Origin: a virus
Reading direction: 5' to 3' (one strand)
DNA length: 42,731 nt
IMG/VR virus record: IMGVR_UViG_3300036760_000162
Coordinates: 1 to 42,731 of that record
Shown here piece by piece: positions 7,293-14,287 of this stretch; position 1 is the stretch's first letter; each line of letters opens with the position of its first letter. Below the pieces are notes generated by a model. The model was not told the origin of the DNA and did not search any database. It saw only the letters and a program-made list of their open reading frames with translations. The position numbers and the translations under genes are program-made.

Positions 7293-7450
7293 CCCGCCCG
7301 TGGTGCGCCTGCGGCAAGGTCCGGCTCCAGGACTCCGCCGCCGTCCGCATCGAACAGCAGGGCAACCGCCTGCACGTTCACGAATCCCCGAAATGCACCG
7401 CCTACCGCATCGGCTCCGAAGACTCGTCCCCAAAGAAAGGCAGGAAATAA
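7289..7450 (+). CDS. Hypothetical 53-residue Cys-containing protein
   Basis: GTG start in a GTGA overlap. It has CACGK near the start and a single Cys in ESPKCTAYR later, consistent with one small metal site. The C-terminus is Lys-rich. Too short to classify. Confidence 0.5.
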   Translation: MTRPWCACGKVRLQDSAAVRIEQQGNRLHVHESPKCTAYRIGSEDSSPKKGRK

Positions 7451-7566
7451 TGACGAATGAACGCCTGCGCGCGGTCGGGCGATTTATTGCCGCGCTCATC
7501 CTCTTTGGCTTGTTAGCCGCCTCCATCTGGACAACTCTGGTCGTGTTCGGGCCCGCCAACTTCTAG
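7450..7566 (+). CDS. Small single-span membrane protein, 38 aa
   Basis: TAATG overlap with the preceding stop. After a short basic start (MTNERLRAVGR), residues 12-34 form one hydrophobic span (FIAALILFGLLAASIW, then TTLVVF), predicted N-in by the positive-inside rule. Small early membrane peptides of phages can affect superinfection or the host envelope; function unknown here. Confidence 0.6.
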   Translation: MTNERLRAVGRFIAALILFGLLAASIWTTLVVFGPANF

Positions 7567-7577
7567 GAGAATCCGCC

Positions 7578-7844
7578 ATGCACGTCACAACCGAAGCCCT
7601 CAAAATGCAGGAACGCCGCATCCACCGCGCCCGCCGTATCGCCCGCCGTGGCGACCAGGCCCGCAACATCGGCGTTCAGCACAAACGCGCCCAAGCCCTG
7701 CTGCCGCTCGATCTCGCCGAGCCGGGCAGCCTCGACCGCTACTTCGCCGATTCCGGGCATCGCCAGTTCAAGGCCGACCGTGCCTTCGAGATCGCCCGCC
7801 GCTACTACCAACTCGCCGAGCGCGTCCGGCTGGGGATCGCATGA
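7578..7844 (+). CDS. Hypothetical basic helical protein, 88 aa
   Basis: TAGGAG precedes the ATG. The first 40 residues are rich in Arg, His and Gln (RRIHRARRIARRG), and the rest reads RAFEIARRYYQLAERVRLG. All helical in character, without cysteines. Overlaps the next gene, a probable regulator, by ATGA. No family recognised. Confidence 0.6.
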   Translation: MHVTTEALKMQERRIHRARRIARRGDQARNIGVQHKRAQALLPLDLAEPGSLDRYFADSGHRQFKADRAFEIARRYYQLAERVRLGIA

Positions 7845-8131
7845 CCGACGAACCGCGCCGCCGCCCCGGACGCCTGTCCTCTAGCGTCCTCGCCACGATG
7901 GGCCAGCACGCCGGTTTCCAGACCGCCGACGAACGTGCCGCCGTCCTCGGTATCTCCCGTTCGCACCTGTTGCACGTTGAACGTGGCGCCGTCAGGCCGT
8001 CCGCCAAGGTCGTCGACGCCATGTCCGAGGCCTACCACCAACCCGTCGAGAAGATCGAACGCGCCGCCGTGCTTGCCCGCACTACGCTGGCACACAGGAT
8101 CATCGCGCAAGCAAACTCGGTCGAATCGTAG
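7841..8131 (+). CDS. XRE-like helix-turn-helix regulator, 96 aa
   Basis: After a basic arm (RRRPGR), residues 28-66 fit a lambda-repressor-type helix-turn-helix: TADERAAVLGISRSHLLHVERG, then VRPSAKVVDAMSEAYHQPVEKI. The second helix GISRSHLLHVERG is the recognition helix. It is the best candidate for a transcriptional regulator in the window, possibly acting on the 5447 promoter or its hairpin. No dimerisation or cleavage domain is present, so it is Cro-like in size rather than CI-like. Confidence 0.7.
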   Translation: MTDEPRRRPGRLSSSVLATMGQHAGFQTADERAAVLGISRSHLLHVERGAVRPSAKVVDAMSEAYHQPVEKIERAAVLARTTLAHRIIAQANSVES

Positions 8132-8215
8132 CCTTCTAGGTAGCCGCACCAATAGCATCCAGCCACCAATCGTCCGTCAACTCGCTAAGTGACACGTTCA
8201 CAATAGGAGCAGCAC

Positions 8216-8362
8216 ATGGAATCCGAGCGAAAGCACCCCCTGGCTGAGCCCGATTGCTCCCGGTGCACCGGTTCCGGCGATTACTGGTACGTCGATTCCG
8301 CCGGGACACTTCACATGGAGACATGCGACTGCGTCCTCATCCACCTCTACCCGGAGGACTGA
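8216..8362 (+). CDS. Small Cys-rich protein, 48 aa
   Basis: AGGAGC lies before the ATG. MESERKHPLAEPDCSRCTG has a CxxC pair, and a second, CDC, comes later (METCDCVLIHLYPED), so a single zinc site is plausible. The SSB gene starts four bases after its stop, and its final codons supply the SSB ribosome-binding site (GGAGGA). Confidence 0.6.
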   Translation: MESERKHPLAEPDCSRCTGSGDYWYVDSAGTLHMETCDCVLIHLYPED

Positions 8363-8366
8363 ACAA

Positions 8367-8969
8367 ATGGGCATGCCCAAGCCGAAAACCGAAGGCCGCT
8401 ACCTCAAGGCACCGAAAGCCGGACAATCCGTCACTCTCCGCATCCTCTCCGACCCCGTCGAGTTCTATCAGGCGTGGAAGACGGACGGGGAGGGCAAGCA
8501 GCGCCCGATCCGCAAGCCGTTCCTGACCGATTTCAAGCGTGGCGACTACGACGAGGTCAACAAGTACGGCACCCAGCAGTCCCCCGCCTACTGCCAGGCC
8601 TTCCCTGTCATCGGTCCCACCGGGGAGGTCATGGTATTCACCGCCCACCAGAAGACCATCCTCGATGGCCTGTACGCCCTCGATAACAAGCCCAAGTGGG
8701 GCGACCTCACCGGGTACGACGTGACCATCGAGGGGGCCGAGGACGGCAAGTCCTACAGCGTCACCCCGGACCCCAAGACCCCGCTCTCCGAGTCCCACAG
8801 GGCAGCATGGGAAGGGCTGGTCCGCAACGGGTTCAACCTGCGGCTCCTGATCGAAGCTCGCGACCCGTTCAAGGAACTCGGGGAAGTCACCGCCGAACAC
8901 GAACCGATGTCGTCCAGGGTGGATGACTTCGACCCGCCGCCCGTAGACGACGACATCCCTTTTGAATAA
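8367..8969 (+). CDS. Single-stranded DNA-binding protein
   Basis: 200 residues. The N-terminal portion YLKAPKAGQSVTLRILSDPV followed by WKTD and a strand-rich core resembles phage SSB proteins with an OB-like fold. Internal segments QKTILDGLYAL and WGDLTGYDVTIE are of the kind found in that group. The C-terminus is acidic and ends DDDIPFE, the tip by which SSB proteins recruit partner enzymes. It would coat single-stranded DNA during replication and recombination. Neighbours are an HNH nuclease and a Gp157 family protein. Assignment is strong from the tail and moderate from the core. Confidence 0.8.
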   Translation: MGMPKPKTEGRYLKAPKAGQSVTLRILSDPVEFYQAWKTDGEGKQRPIRKPFLTDFKRGDYDEVNKYGTQQSPAYCQAFPVIGPTGEVMVFTAHQKTILDGLYALDNKPKWGDLTGYDVTIEGAEDGKSYSVTPDPKTPLSESHRAAWEGLVRNGFNLRLLIEARDPFKELGEVTAEHEPMSSRVDDFDPPPVDDDIPFE

Positions 8970-8981
8970 CTCCCTTCTATG

Positions 8982-8997
8982 CTAGCCTCGGGGCTAG
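8982..8997 (+). promoter_or_regulatory. Hairpin abutting the ribosome-binding site of the HNH gene
   Basis: CTAGCC-TCGG-GGCTAG, a 6-base stem with a four-base loop, directly followed by the AGGAGGGAG site of the gene starting at 9010. No T-run follows. Hairpins at ribosome-binding sites are known to time expression of some phage homing-nuclease genes. Confidence 0.45.
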
Positions 8998-9009
8998 GAG
9001 GGAGCAAAA

Positions 9010-9462
9010 GTGACCGAGAAGGCCTGTTTCAAATGCGGAGAGGTTATGCCGCCGTCCGAGTTCTATGCCCATCCGATGATGAAAGACAAGCATCTTGGGA
9101 AGTGCAAAGGATGCACGAAGAAAGATGCTACAAACCACCGCGACAACAACTTGGACAAGATCAGAAAGTACGACAGAGAGAGGTTCAAAGACCCCGACCG
9201 CAAGAAAATGATCAAGGTCTACATGAAAAGGATGAGAGATAAGAGCCGAGACAAGTTCATCGCCAGGAGCAGGCTCGCTTACGCACTGAGAACAGGAAAG
9301 ATCGAGCGTGGAACATGTCGGGTGTGTGGCGATAAGAAAGTTCAGGCCCACCACACCGACTATAGCAAGCCGCTTGAAGTGATGTGGCTTTGCTCTCCGC
9401 ACCACTGGGACCAACACAGACGCGAAGAACTCAAGTCGAAAGGAATCCCACCATGCGACTGA
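9010..9462 (+). CDS. HNH homing-type endonuclease
   Basis: 150 residues from a GTG with AGGAGG upstream. An N-terminal zinc knuckle (CFKCGEV... CKGC) is followed by a Lys/Arg/Asp-rich helical linker (about residues 38-90) and a C-terminal HNH core: CRVCG, VQAHHTDYSKPLEV, MWLCSPHHWDQHR. The His-His of AHH is the catalytic pair. Free-standing phage HNH enzymes of this kind cut DNA and spread between genomes. The gene is clearly less GC-rich than its neighbours and uses AAG/AAA codons freely, signs of recent acquisition. It sits between the SSB and Gp157 genes and overlaps the latter by 10 bases. Confidence 0.85.
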   Translation: MTEKACFKCGEVMPPSEFYAHPMMKDKHLGKCKGCTKKDATNHRDNNLDKIRKYDRERFKDPDRKKMIKVYMKRMRDKSRDKFIARSRLAYALRTGKIERGTCRVCGDKKVQAHHTDYSKPLEVMWLCSPHHWDQHRREELKSKGIPPCD

Positions 9463-10040
9463 TCGACGTTGAATCCGACCTCATCGCCGCCCTCGAAGCC
9501 CTCATGCTGGCCGAGGAAGAAGGCCGAGAACCCGACCCGGAATCCCTCGCGCTGGCCAAGCAGTACGCCATCAACGCCACCGAGAAACGGGACGCCTGCG
9601 CCACCTTCCTGTCCTTCGTGGAAGGCCGTGAGGCGGAACTGGCCGAACGCATCAAAACCCTCTCCAAGCAGCGAATGGCCATCGCCAACGCCCGGGAACG
9701 GTTCGAGGGCTACATCCTCATGACCATGCAGGCCTCGGGGCTCATCATGGCCTGTGGGGCCCTGTCCAAGTTCGTCGTCAAGATCTCTGAGGCGACGGAG
9801 GTGGACAATCCCGATGCCCTGCCAGCCGACTTTACCCGGGTCAAGATCGAAGCCGATAAGACGGCCGTGAAGAAGTACCTGAAAGACGGCCACAAGCTCC
9901 CCGAGGCTGCCGGGGCACGGATTGTTTCACGTGAAACACTCGCCGTGAAGCCATTGGCCGTGAAGGACCGCCCCGGTTCGATGGTCTACGGGGGGACAGG
10001 GGAAGTCATCGAACCACTCACCACAGGAGAAACCCGATGA
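9453..10040 (+). CDS. Siphovirus Gp157-like protein
   Basis: 195 residues from the ATG at 9453, preceded by AAAGGAA. The layout matches the Gp157 family: a helical first half (LIAALEALMLAEEEG, ATEKRDACATFLSFVE, REAELAERIKTLSKQRMA), then NARERFEGYILMTMQASGL, then a strand pair (SKFVVKISE) and a C-terminal segment with Asn-Pro-Asp-Ala-Leu-Pro. The long helix pair would form a coiled coil. Family members accompany phage SSB and recombination genes and have been linked to phage resistance in streptococci; the biochemical role is unsettled. The neighbouring SSB gene fits. Overlaps the next gene by ATGA. Confidence 0.8.
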   Translation: MRLIDVESDLIAALEALMLAEEEGREPDPESLALAKQYAINATEKRDACATFLSFVEGREAELAERIKTLSKQRMAIANARERFEGYILMTMQASGLIMACGALSKFVVKISEATEVDNPDALPADFTRVKIEADKTAVKKYLKDGHKLPEAAGARIVSRETLAVKPLAVKDRPGSMVYGGTGEVIEPLTTGETR

Positions 10041-10591
10041 GCGGTAGCCTGCTGCACAATCTCGCCGAAATCCGTGAAATGCAGGGCCGCGAACCCCTGC
10101 CCGACCCCACGCGCATCCAGGGGTTCGAGGCTGGGTCCGCCCCGGTCCCCGAATCCCGCCCGGTCTATTCAGCCCCCCTGAACCCGCCCCTGCCCCCCGG
10201 GGTGGAGGATGAGTTCCTAGACGGCGGCCCGCCTGCGGAAGAAGCACAGGTCCCCGCGAGCCCCCTCATCCCACGCAGGAGGTCGGAACAGCACCGACTT
10301 GTCCAGCCCCCAGGGATGGACGAACAGGCACTCTCCAGTGCCCTCGCCGGGATGCCGGTTCCCCTGCTGGCCGTGCTCGACCGGGAGGCCACCTGGAAGG
10401 GCCGGGCGGTCGCCCTGTCCGAGTCGGACGAACGGGCCATCCGCGCCGTGGTCCTGAAGGCCATCCAGCGTGAGGTACAGGCGGACTTGCAGGCCGCAGG
10501 GGTCAGGCGCGTCCGCAGGCCCAAGGCGGTGCTGGAGGCCGCTACGGCCCAACCTGCGAAGCGTGGCAGGCCCCGCAAGGTGACGACGTGA
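10037..10591 (+). CDS. Proline-rich protein with C-terminal AT-hook-like motif
   Basis: 184 residues, ATGA overlap. Residues 20-100 are Pro-rich and probably disordered. A helical segment follows (DERAIRAVVLKAIQREVQADLQAAG). The C-terminus ends KRGRPRK, the core of an AT-hook that binds the minor groove of AT-rich DNA. It may organise or tether phage DNA or modulate transcription; only the AT-hook is direct evidence. Confidence 0.65.
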   Translation: MSGSLLHNLAEIREMQGREPLPDPTRIQGFEAGSAPVPESRPVYSAPLNPPLPPGVEDEFLDGGPPAEEAQVPASPLIPRRRSEQHRLVQPPGMDEQALSSALAGMPVPLLAVLDREATWKGRAVALSESDERAIRAVVLKAIQREVQADLQAAGVRRVRRPKAVLEAATAQPAKRGRPRKVTT

Positions 10592-10944
10592 GGAAGATCA
10601 TCTCCCTCGGAGCCGATTCCCGGTTTGCCGTCTGTGACGATGGGGCTGTGTTCTTCTGGACGGGCCAGAAGTGGGAGCCGTGGGGTCGACCGCCCATTCC
10701 GCAGCCGGACTGTCTCTGCCGGTGCGGGGACAGAACAGAGCCACACCTGCACTCCAACGGAGGCACCTACCTGCCGCCGCCGGTAGTCGATGCGGTGGCT
10801 GAGGCGAAGATTGAGCACCTCAACCCGACCGTCGCAATGGGCTCCGGACCAAAACCGATCGACCCCCCGCCCGACTACCGCACGCCGGACAAACCGGGCG
10901 GCCAGTTCTTCCCGCGCGACACAAAGCCAGGGAGGCGCCCGTGA
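10588..10944 (+). CDS. Hypothetical protein, 118 aa
   Basis: GTG start in a GTGA overlap. The N-terminal half is strand-rich and aromatic (GAVFFWTGQKWEPWG), followed by CLCRCGDRTEPHLHSNGG, a Cys/His group that could bind zinc. The second half is Pro-rich and probably unstructured. No family recognised. Confidence 0.6.
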   Translation: MRKIISLGADSRFAVCDDGAVFFWTGQKWEPWGRPPIPQPDCLCRCGDRTEPHLHSNGGTYLPPPVVDAVAEAKIEHLNPTVAMGSGPKPIDPPPDYRTPDKPGGQFFPRDTKPGRRP

Positions 10945-11123
10945 GCCTCACCCCCGAAGACCTGACTACCCTCTTGGAGGGGCTCTACAAGACGGGGGCG
11001 AAGCCAAACCTGCTTGAAGGAACGGCGAACGGCAGAAAATTTCGCCTCTGTCGAATGGCGGATGGGTACGAGTGCTACTTCTACGACACCCAAACCTCAA
11101 TCCGCATCGTGGAGCGCCCGTGA
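10941..11123 (+). CDS. Hypothetical protein, 60 aa
   Basis: GTG start in a GTGA overlap. One amphipathic helix (PEDLTTLLEGLYKTG) precedes a strand-rich part (RKFRLCRMADGYECYFYD). No recognised family. Part of an unbroken chain of five genes joined by 4-base overlaps. Confidence 0.55.
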   Translation: MSLTPEDLTTLLEGLYKTGAKPNLLEGTANGRKFRLCRMADGYECYFYDTQTSIRIVERP

Positions 11124-11392
11124 GCCCGGACTCCTTGGAAAAACTGCGGCGGGAGATCGCCCTAACGCTCGGCAGGGCTGCGTGGTCCGCAACCCAGCCT
11201 TCGCCACCTGCTGGGACGATCTACACCCAAGAGCAGTTTGCCATGTGGCTTGCCGCCGCCGACGAGTGCATCCGCCAGATGGAGTGGGCGCGGCGCACGG
11301 TCACTGGATCCGAGCAGGACTATTTCGTGTTCGGCGGACTCCGGTATCCGTTCCCGCCAATCGTCGCCGCCCCCGAAGGATGGAAGCCGTGA
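11120..11392 (+). CDS. Hypothetical helical protein, 90 aa
   Basis: The GTG at 11120 in the GTGA overlap is preferred over an ATG at 11072 that would overlap the previous gene by 52 bases. Helices SLEKLRREIALTLG and QFAMWLAAADECIRQMEWARR are followed by FGGLRYPFPPI. No family recognised. Confidence 0.55.
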   Translation: MSPDSLEKLRREIALTLGRAAWSATQPSPPAGTIYTQEQFAMWLAAADECIRQMEWARRTVTGSEQDYFVFGGLRYPFPPIVAAPEGWKP

Positions 11393-11584
11393 GCCCATAC
11401 TCTACGACCTGCGTGGTGGAAGAGGTGAAGCGCGTAGCGGTCTTTCCGGGGGGGGGGAGAGCCGCGACAGATACGTTTTCAGACCACCTTTAGCAACGGG
11501 CTTGTTTGTTTTCTGGATCGCCCACTTGAGGTGGGGGGGAGATTCCGCGTCACCGTACAGGACGATACCGGAGAGGATCGATGA
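11389..11584 (+). CDS. Small gene broken by a ten-G tract
   Basis: GTG at 11389 overlaps the preceding stop (GTGA). In this frame the ORF ends early at 11493 after a run of Gly codons. With one G fewer in the tract at 11448-11457, the reading continues to RQIRFQTTFSNGLVCF, then DRPLEVGGRFRVTVQDD, and stops with a TGA whose overlap with the next ATG is ATGA. That is the junction used throughout the operon, so the 64-residue product is almost certainly the real one. The extra base may be a sequencing error, phase variation, or a slippage site. Function unknown; the C-terminal half is strand-rich. Confidence 0.65.
11448..11457. repeat. Homopolymer of ten G
   Basis: Ten consecutive G within the coding region of the gene at 11389. 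It is the site where the reading frame is lost. Tracts of this length slip readily in replication and transcription and are often miscounted by sequencers. Confidence 0.85.
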
Positions 11585-11931
11585 CCTACGCCGCCGGAAC
11601 TGCCGTCACCGAGCCCGAGTCCCGGGCGCAGGTGCAGGCCCTCCTGCTGGCTCACCGCGCCACGCAGGTCGAAGTCGGCGCCAATGCCGCCGGGGATGCC
11701 GTCGTGAAGTTCACGCTCCGCCGACAAGTCCGCATGCTGGTTCCCATGCCCGCCGGTCGTGAACGCCAGCGGCGCTGGCGGGTCGTGCTGCTGCTGCTCA
11801 AGGCCAAGCTGGAAGCCGTGTCGTCAGGCCTCAGCACGTTCGATGACGAGTTCCTGGCGCACATCGTTGCAGCGAATGGCGAGACGGTCGGCCGCATGGT
11901 GCTGCCGATGCTCGCGGGGAGGACGGCGTGA
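11581..11931 (+). CDS. Conserved-looking phage protein, 116 aa
   Basis: ATGA overlap with the repaired reading of the preceding gene. Strands in the first half (TQVEVGANAAGDAVVKFTL, RQVRMLVPMP) lead to RQRRWRVVLLLLKAKLEAVSSG and TFDDEFLAHIV, a combination I associate with a common phage family without a known role. The last segment GETVGRMVLPMLAG is helical. Confidence 0.65.
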   Translation: MTYAAGTAVTEPESRAQVQALLLAHRATQVEVGANAAGDAVVKFTLRRQVRMLVPMPAGRERQRRWRVVLLLLKAKLEAVSSGLSTFDDEFLAHIVAANGETVGRMVLPMLAGRTA

Positions 11932-12254
11932 TGGACCAAGAGCTGAACGTCAACTGTGGTATCGCAGATTTTCTGGACCGGGTGTCGATGGTCCCGGAGA
12001 CGGCCGTTCAAGTTCCGTACTCCGGTCGGATAGTTATGTGGTCCCAGTATGAGTGGGGTCACTGCCTGAGGCATCTCAGGCCGGGCGCGAAACTTTGGCG
12101 CGACGGCCCCCGATGGTTCGTTTCCGACTGGGGCTTCGACTCCGCCCCACCGCCAGAGAAACCCCACAAACCACTCGCCGTCACACCGAGGAGGTCGCTT
12201 GTGGACAGGGTTTTTCGGAGAGCCTGGCCGCCGCTGCTGGGGCGGGCGTCGTGA
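11931..12254 (+). CDS. Hypothetical protein, 107 aa
   Basis: The ATG at 11931 shares its A with the preceding TGA; a GTG three bases earlier is an equal alternative. Contains RIVMWSQYEWGHCLRHLRPG and KLWRDGPRWFVSDWGF, aromatic-rich strands. The C-terminus is basic. No family recognised. Confidence 0.55.
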   Translation: MDQELNVNCGIADFLDRVSMVPETAVQVPYSGRIVMWSQYEWGHCLRHLRPGAKLWRDGPRWFVSDWGFDSAPPPEKPHKPLAVTPRRSLVDRVFRRAWPPLLGRAS

Positions 12255-12565
12255 GGCCGCTCCCGCTGTGGATGGAGTCAGCGCCAAACTCTGGCAGCCG
12301 CACAGGCCGCGACGCCGCCGCCGACATCGTGCCACACATCGTCACGCTGCGTGCTCGCGTGCTGGCCTACCTCGCCAGCCGGGGAGAACTCGGGGCTACG
12401 GCGGAGGAAATCCAGTTCGATCTTCACCTGTCCGGGAACACCGTCAGGCCACGGTTGGTTGAACTGGGCCCACCGCCCAAGGGAACGGATTGCATCTACC
12501 GCACCGGGGAGACACGCAAAACGCTCTCCGGACGCAACGCCGAAGTTTGGCGCTACAAACCATGA
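12251..12565 (+). CDS. Winged-helix protein, 104 aa
   Basis: GTG in a GTGA overlap. Residues 30-75 form a winged helix: LRARVLAYLASRGELGATA, EEIQFDLHLSGNTVRPRLVEL, then a wing with IYRTGETRKTLSGR and a last strand EVWRY. This pattern recurs in small phage proteins that bind double-stranded DNA; the wing ending R-T-G-E-T-R is typical. It may act as a late regulator or replication accessory. Target unknown. Confidence 0.7.
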   Translation: MRPLPLWMESAPNSGSRTGRDAAADIVPHIVTLRARVLAYLASRGELGATAEEIQFDLHLSGNTVRPRLVELGPPPKGTDCIYRTGETRKTLSGRNAEVWRYKP

Positions 12566-12578
12566 AAGAGGTGCCGAC

Positions 12579-13016
12579 ATGTTGAGCCCGAAGCGCAGGG
12601 CCGCCTTGGTAGTCGAGATGACGAACAGGTACGGCACGACTTACCTCACCGCGCGGGGGAGCTACGAGGACGCTCATCAAGCGGCCATCACTGAGCTTGT
12701 AGACACGATGCTCGCACGCGAGGAGGCTCGGGTCACGCCGCTGGTGGAGGCGGGTGTGCGGCTCTACGAGCAACTTCCCCCAGCATGGTGGCTCGCTATT
12801 GCGTGGCGCAAGGCCCTCGCCGACTACCACGCCTCTCAGTCCGATCCCGAGCCGGAGCCCCCGACGCTGGCGCAGGCGGTGGAGGCGCTGCTCGTGGACA
12901 TGAGCGTCCCCGACCACTACTCGGAGTCCGGCTGCACCACATGGACCGGAGTTCGCCTGCAAGAACTGTCGGCTGTCAAGGCCGCTCTCGCCCGCGAGCA
13001 GGGGCGTGCGAAATGA
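12579..13016 (+). CDS. Hypothetical protein, 145 aa
   Basis: AAAGAGG lies before the ATG. Mostly helical: RRAALVVEMTNRYG, EDAHQAAITELVDTMLAREEA, then PPAWWLAIAWRKALADYH. The C-terminal part is acidic. No family recognised. Stop overlaps the next start (ATGA). Confidence 0.6.
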   Translation: MLSPKRRAALVVEMTNRYGTTYLTARGSYEDAHQAAITELVDTMLAREEARVTPLVEAGVRLYEQLPPAWWLAIAWRKALADYHASQSDPEPEPPTLAQAVEALLVDMSVPDHYSESGCTTWTGVRLQELSAVKAALAREQGRAK

Positions 13017-13336
13017 GCACCCCGACGCCGAATCCACACGACGCTACCCACGATCCGGTGCGGCGCGATGCGTGGGATGAAGGGTATGCGGCGGCGCTGG
13101 CCCAGATGCCGTACGACCAGCAGGCCGCCGACACAATCAAGCGGCTGATGGCCGAGCGCGGAGAAGCCGTGGCGCAGGTCGCGGCGTTGAGGGAGGCGCT
13201 GGGGCGCATCTGCGCCTTCGACTGTAGAGATCTCGGGGGTTGGGCCGTCTGTAATAACTCGTGCCAATCGTGCATTGCTGATGCCGCGATCCACGCCATG
13301 ACCTGCCAAGCCGAGCGCGGAGAAGGGAGCACGTAG
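13013..13336 (+). CDS. Hypothetical Cys-containing protein, 107 aa
   Basis: ATGA overlap. A helical part (IKRLMAERGEAVAQVAALREALGRI) is followed by a Cys-rich stretch: CAFDC, CNNSCQSC and a final MTCQ. Four or more cysteines suggest a metal site or disulphide-linked fold. Ends in a TAGTG overlap. Confidence 0.55.
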   Translation: MSTPTPNPHDATHDPVRRDAWDEGYAAALAQMPYDQQAADTIKRLMAERGEAVAQVAALREALGRICAFDCRDLGGWAVCNNSCQSCIADAAIHAMTCQAERGEGST

Positions 13337-13629
13337 TGGGCTGCACAGACTACGAAGGTGACGTACACGCCGAACGTCGAGGCAAGCGCAGGACCCGCCG
13401 AGCCGAGCGACCGGACGCGCGCGGTTTTGTCGCCGGCCTGCGCGAGCGGTTGCTCGCCGAGATGCTGCCGTGCCCAACCTGTAAGCGGGTGAAGGTGACG
13501 CTGCGCGACATGGGCGGGCGGCTCGGAGTCTCGGCGGCGACGGTGATGCGCTGGCTCTCGCAGGGACGCGAGCCGAACGCGCGGACCATTGATGCAGCGG
13601 TGCGCTACCTCTCGCGGAGGCCCCGATGA
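13336..13629 (+). CDS. Helix-turn-helix protein with CPTC motif, 97 aa
   Basis: GTG start sharing a base with the preceding TAG. After a basic arm (RRGKRRTRRAERPD), CPTCKRVKVTLRDMGGRLGVSAATVMRWLSQG contains an XRE/Xis-like recognition helix (GVSAATVMRWLSQG), with SRR at the C-terminus. The CxxC before it is unusual. Likely DNA-binding regulator. Confidence 0.65.
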   Translation: MGCTDYEGDVHAERRGKRRTRRAERPDARGFVAGLRERLLAEMLPCPTCKRVKVTLRDMGGRLGVSAATVMRWLSQGREPNARTIDAAVRYLSRRPR

Positions 13630-13658
13630 GCGCGCCGCGCAAGCAGGCCCGCCCATGA
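13626..13658 (+). CDS. Leader mini-ORF (10 codons) at repeat A copy 1
   Basis: Predicted peptide MSAPRKQARP. It starts in an ATGA overlap with the gene before and stops in an ATGA overlap with the next. Its last codons are the repeat shared with the mini-ORF ending at 13943. Probably a translational coupler. Confidence 0.35.
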   Translation: MSAPRKQARP

Positions 13659-13669
13659 GCCGCGTGCTG
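13632..13669 (+). repeat. Direct repeat A, copy 1 (38 bases)
   Basis: Perfect copy of 13917-13954. It spans the end of a leader mini-ORF and the start codon plus first codons (MSRVL) of the following gene. Confidence 0.9.
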
Positions 13670-13861
13670 TATTGGCTGCGTCTGTATCGCCCGCTCATGC
13701 GGCTGGCGCATAGGTTCCACTGGCACTACGCGCCGCCCCTGTACCCGGACGGAGACACGATCCTCTGGTGCCAGTGGTGCGGATTTCGCGCGGTGGTCAA
13801 GCGGTGCGGCGATAAGCCGTTGATTGCGAACGCGCCACCGTCCGAGGGTCGCCATGCGTAG
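13655..13861 (+). CDS. Hypothetical protein, 68 aa
   Basis: Starts MSRVLYWLRLYR, where the first codons belong to repeat A. Basic amphipathic helix, then DTILWCQWCGF with a CxxC-type pair and a later Cys. Ends GRHA followed by TAG inside repeat B. The gene therefore starts and ends within sequences shared with the next gene, though the middles differ. Confidence 0.55.
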   Translation: MSRVLYWLRLYRPLMRLAHRFHWHYAPPLYPDGDTILWCQWCGFRAVVKRCGDKPLIANAPPSEGRHA

Positions 13862-13870
13862 GCCCGCCCT
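13847..13870 (+). repeat. Direct repeat B, copy 1 (24 bases)
   Basis: Perfect copy of 14264-14287. It contains the last codons and stop of one gene and, in another frame, the start MRRPAL of the next ORF. Confidence 0.9.
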
Positions 13871-13943
13871 TAAGGCGTGTCGGGAGGCAGGCTGCCGCAT
13901 CGGCCGCACGCTCCCAGCGCCGCGCAAGCAGGCCCGCCCATGA
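13854..13943 (+). CDS. Hybrid mini-ORF, 29 codons
   Basis: Begins MRRPAL as does the secreted protein at 14271, and ends APRKQARP as does the mini-ORF at 13626. It looks like a fusion of two cassette ends produced by recombination, with a Cys-containing middle (CREAGCRIGRT). It may be a relic or a coupler to the gene at 13940. Confidence 0.35.
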   Translation: MRRPALKACREAGCRIGRTLPAPRKQARP

Positions 13944-13954
13944 GCCGCGTGCTG
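13917..13954 (+). repeat. Direct repeat A, copy 2 (38 bases)
   Basis: Perfect copy of 13632-13669, 285 bases downstream. It again carries a start codon and the first codons of the following gene. Confidence 0.9.
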
Positions 13955-14278
13955 CTGTTCACCCGCAAGGTCGGCGGACAGCCGAAATGCGCGTGGCGCT
14001 GTTCTCGCGGCGTGATTCGGACCAGCGCATTCGTTGAGTGCGTAGCCGCGTTGAGGGATGGCTTGAGCGTGCTGCATGGGCCGGGTGAAGTAGCAGCCGC
14101 CGTGGCGTACGAATGGTGGCTGGTGGAGTGCGAGAACGCCGACGCGGGGCGGGCATGTATTGCGCTCGCGAAGGCATCCGGCTGGCTTCGCACCGAGTTC
14201 AACGACGACGCTTTCGTGGACGGCGGCACAGTGGAAGTGCGCGGCCGCATCCTCGCCTCAGGCGGTCGCCATGCGTAG
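13940..14278 (+). CDS. Hypothetical protein, 112 aa
   Basis: Begins MSRVLLFTRKVGG, of which MSRVL is encoded by repeat A. Helical middle FVECVAALRDGLSVL, then AYEWWLVECENADAGRACIAL. The end GGRHA and TAG lies in repeat B, as in the gene at 13655, although the middles of the two proteins are unrelated. No family recognised. Confidence 0.6.
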   Translation: MSRVLLFTRKVGGQPKCAWRCSRGVIRTSAFVECVAALRDGLSVLHGPGEVAAAVAYEWWLVECENADAGRACIALAKASGWLRTEFNDDAFVDGGTVEVRGRILASGGRHA

Positions 14279-14287
14279 GCCCGCCCT
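14264..14287 (+). repeat. Direct repeat B, copy 2 (24 bases)
   Basis: Perfect copy of 13847-13870. It holds the stop of the previous gene and the start codon of the secreted-protein gene. Confidence 0.9.

Noticed and set aside
12917-14077. 386-codon minus-strand ORF
   Set aside because: Arg/Ala/His-rich and opposite to a well-coupled plus-strand gene chain.
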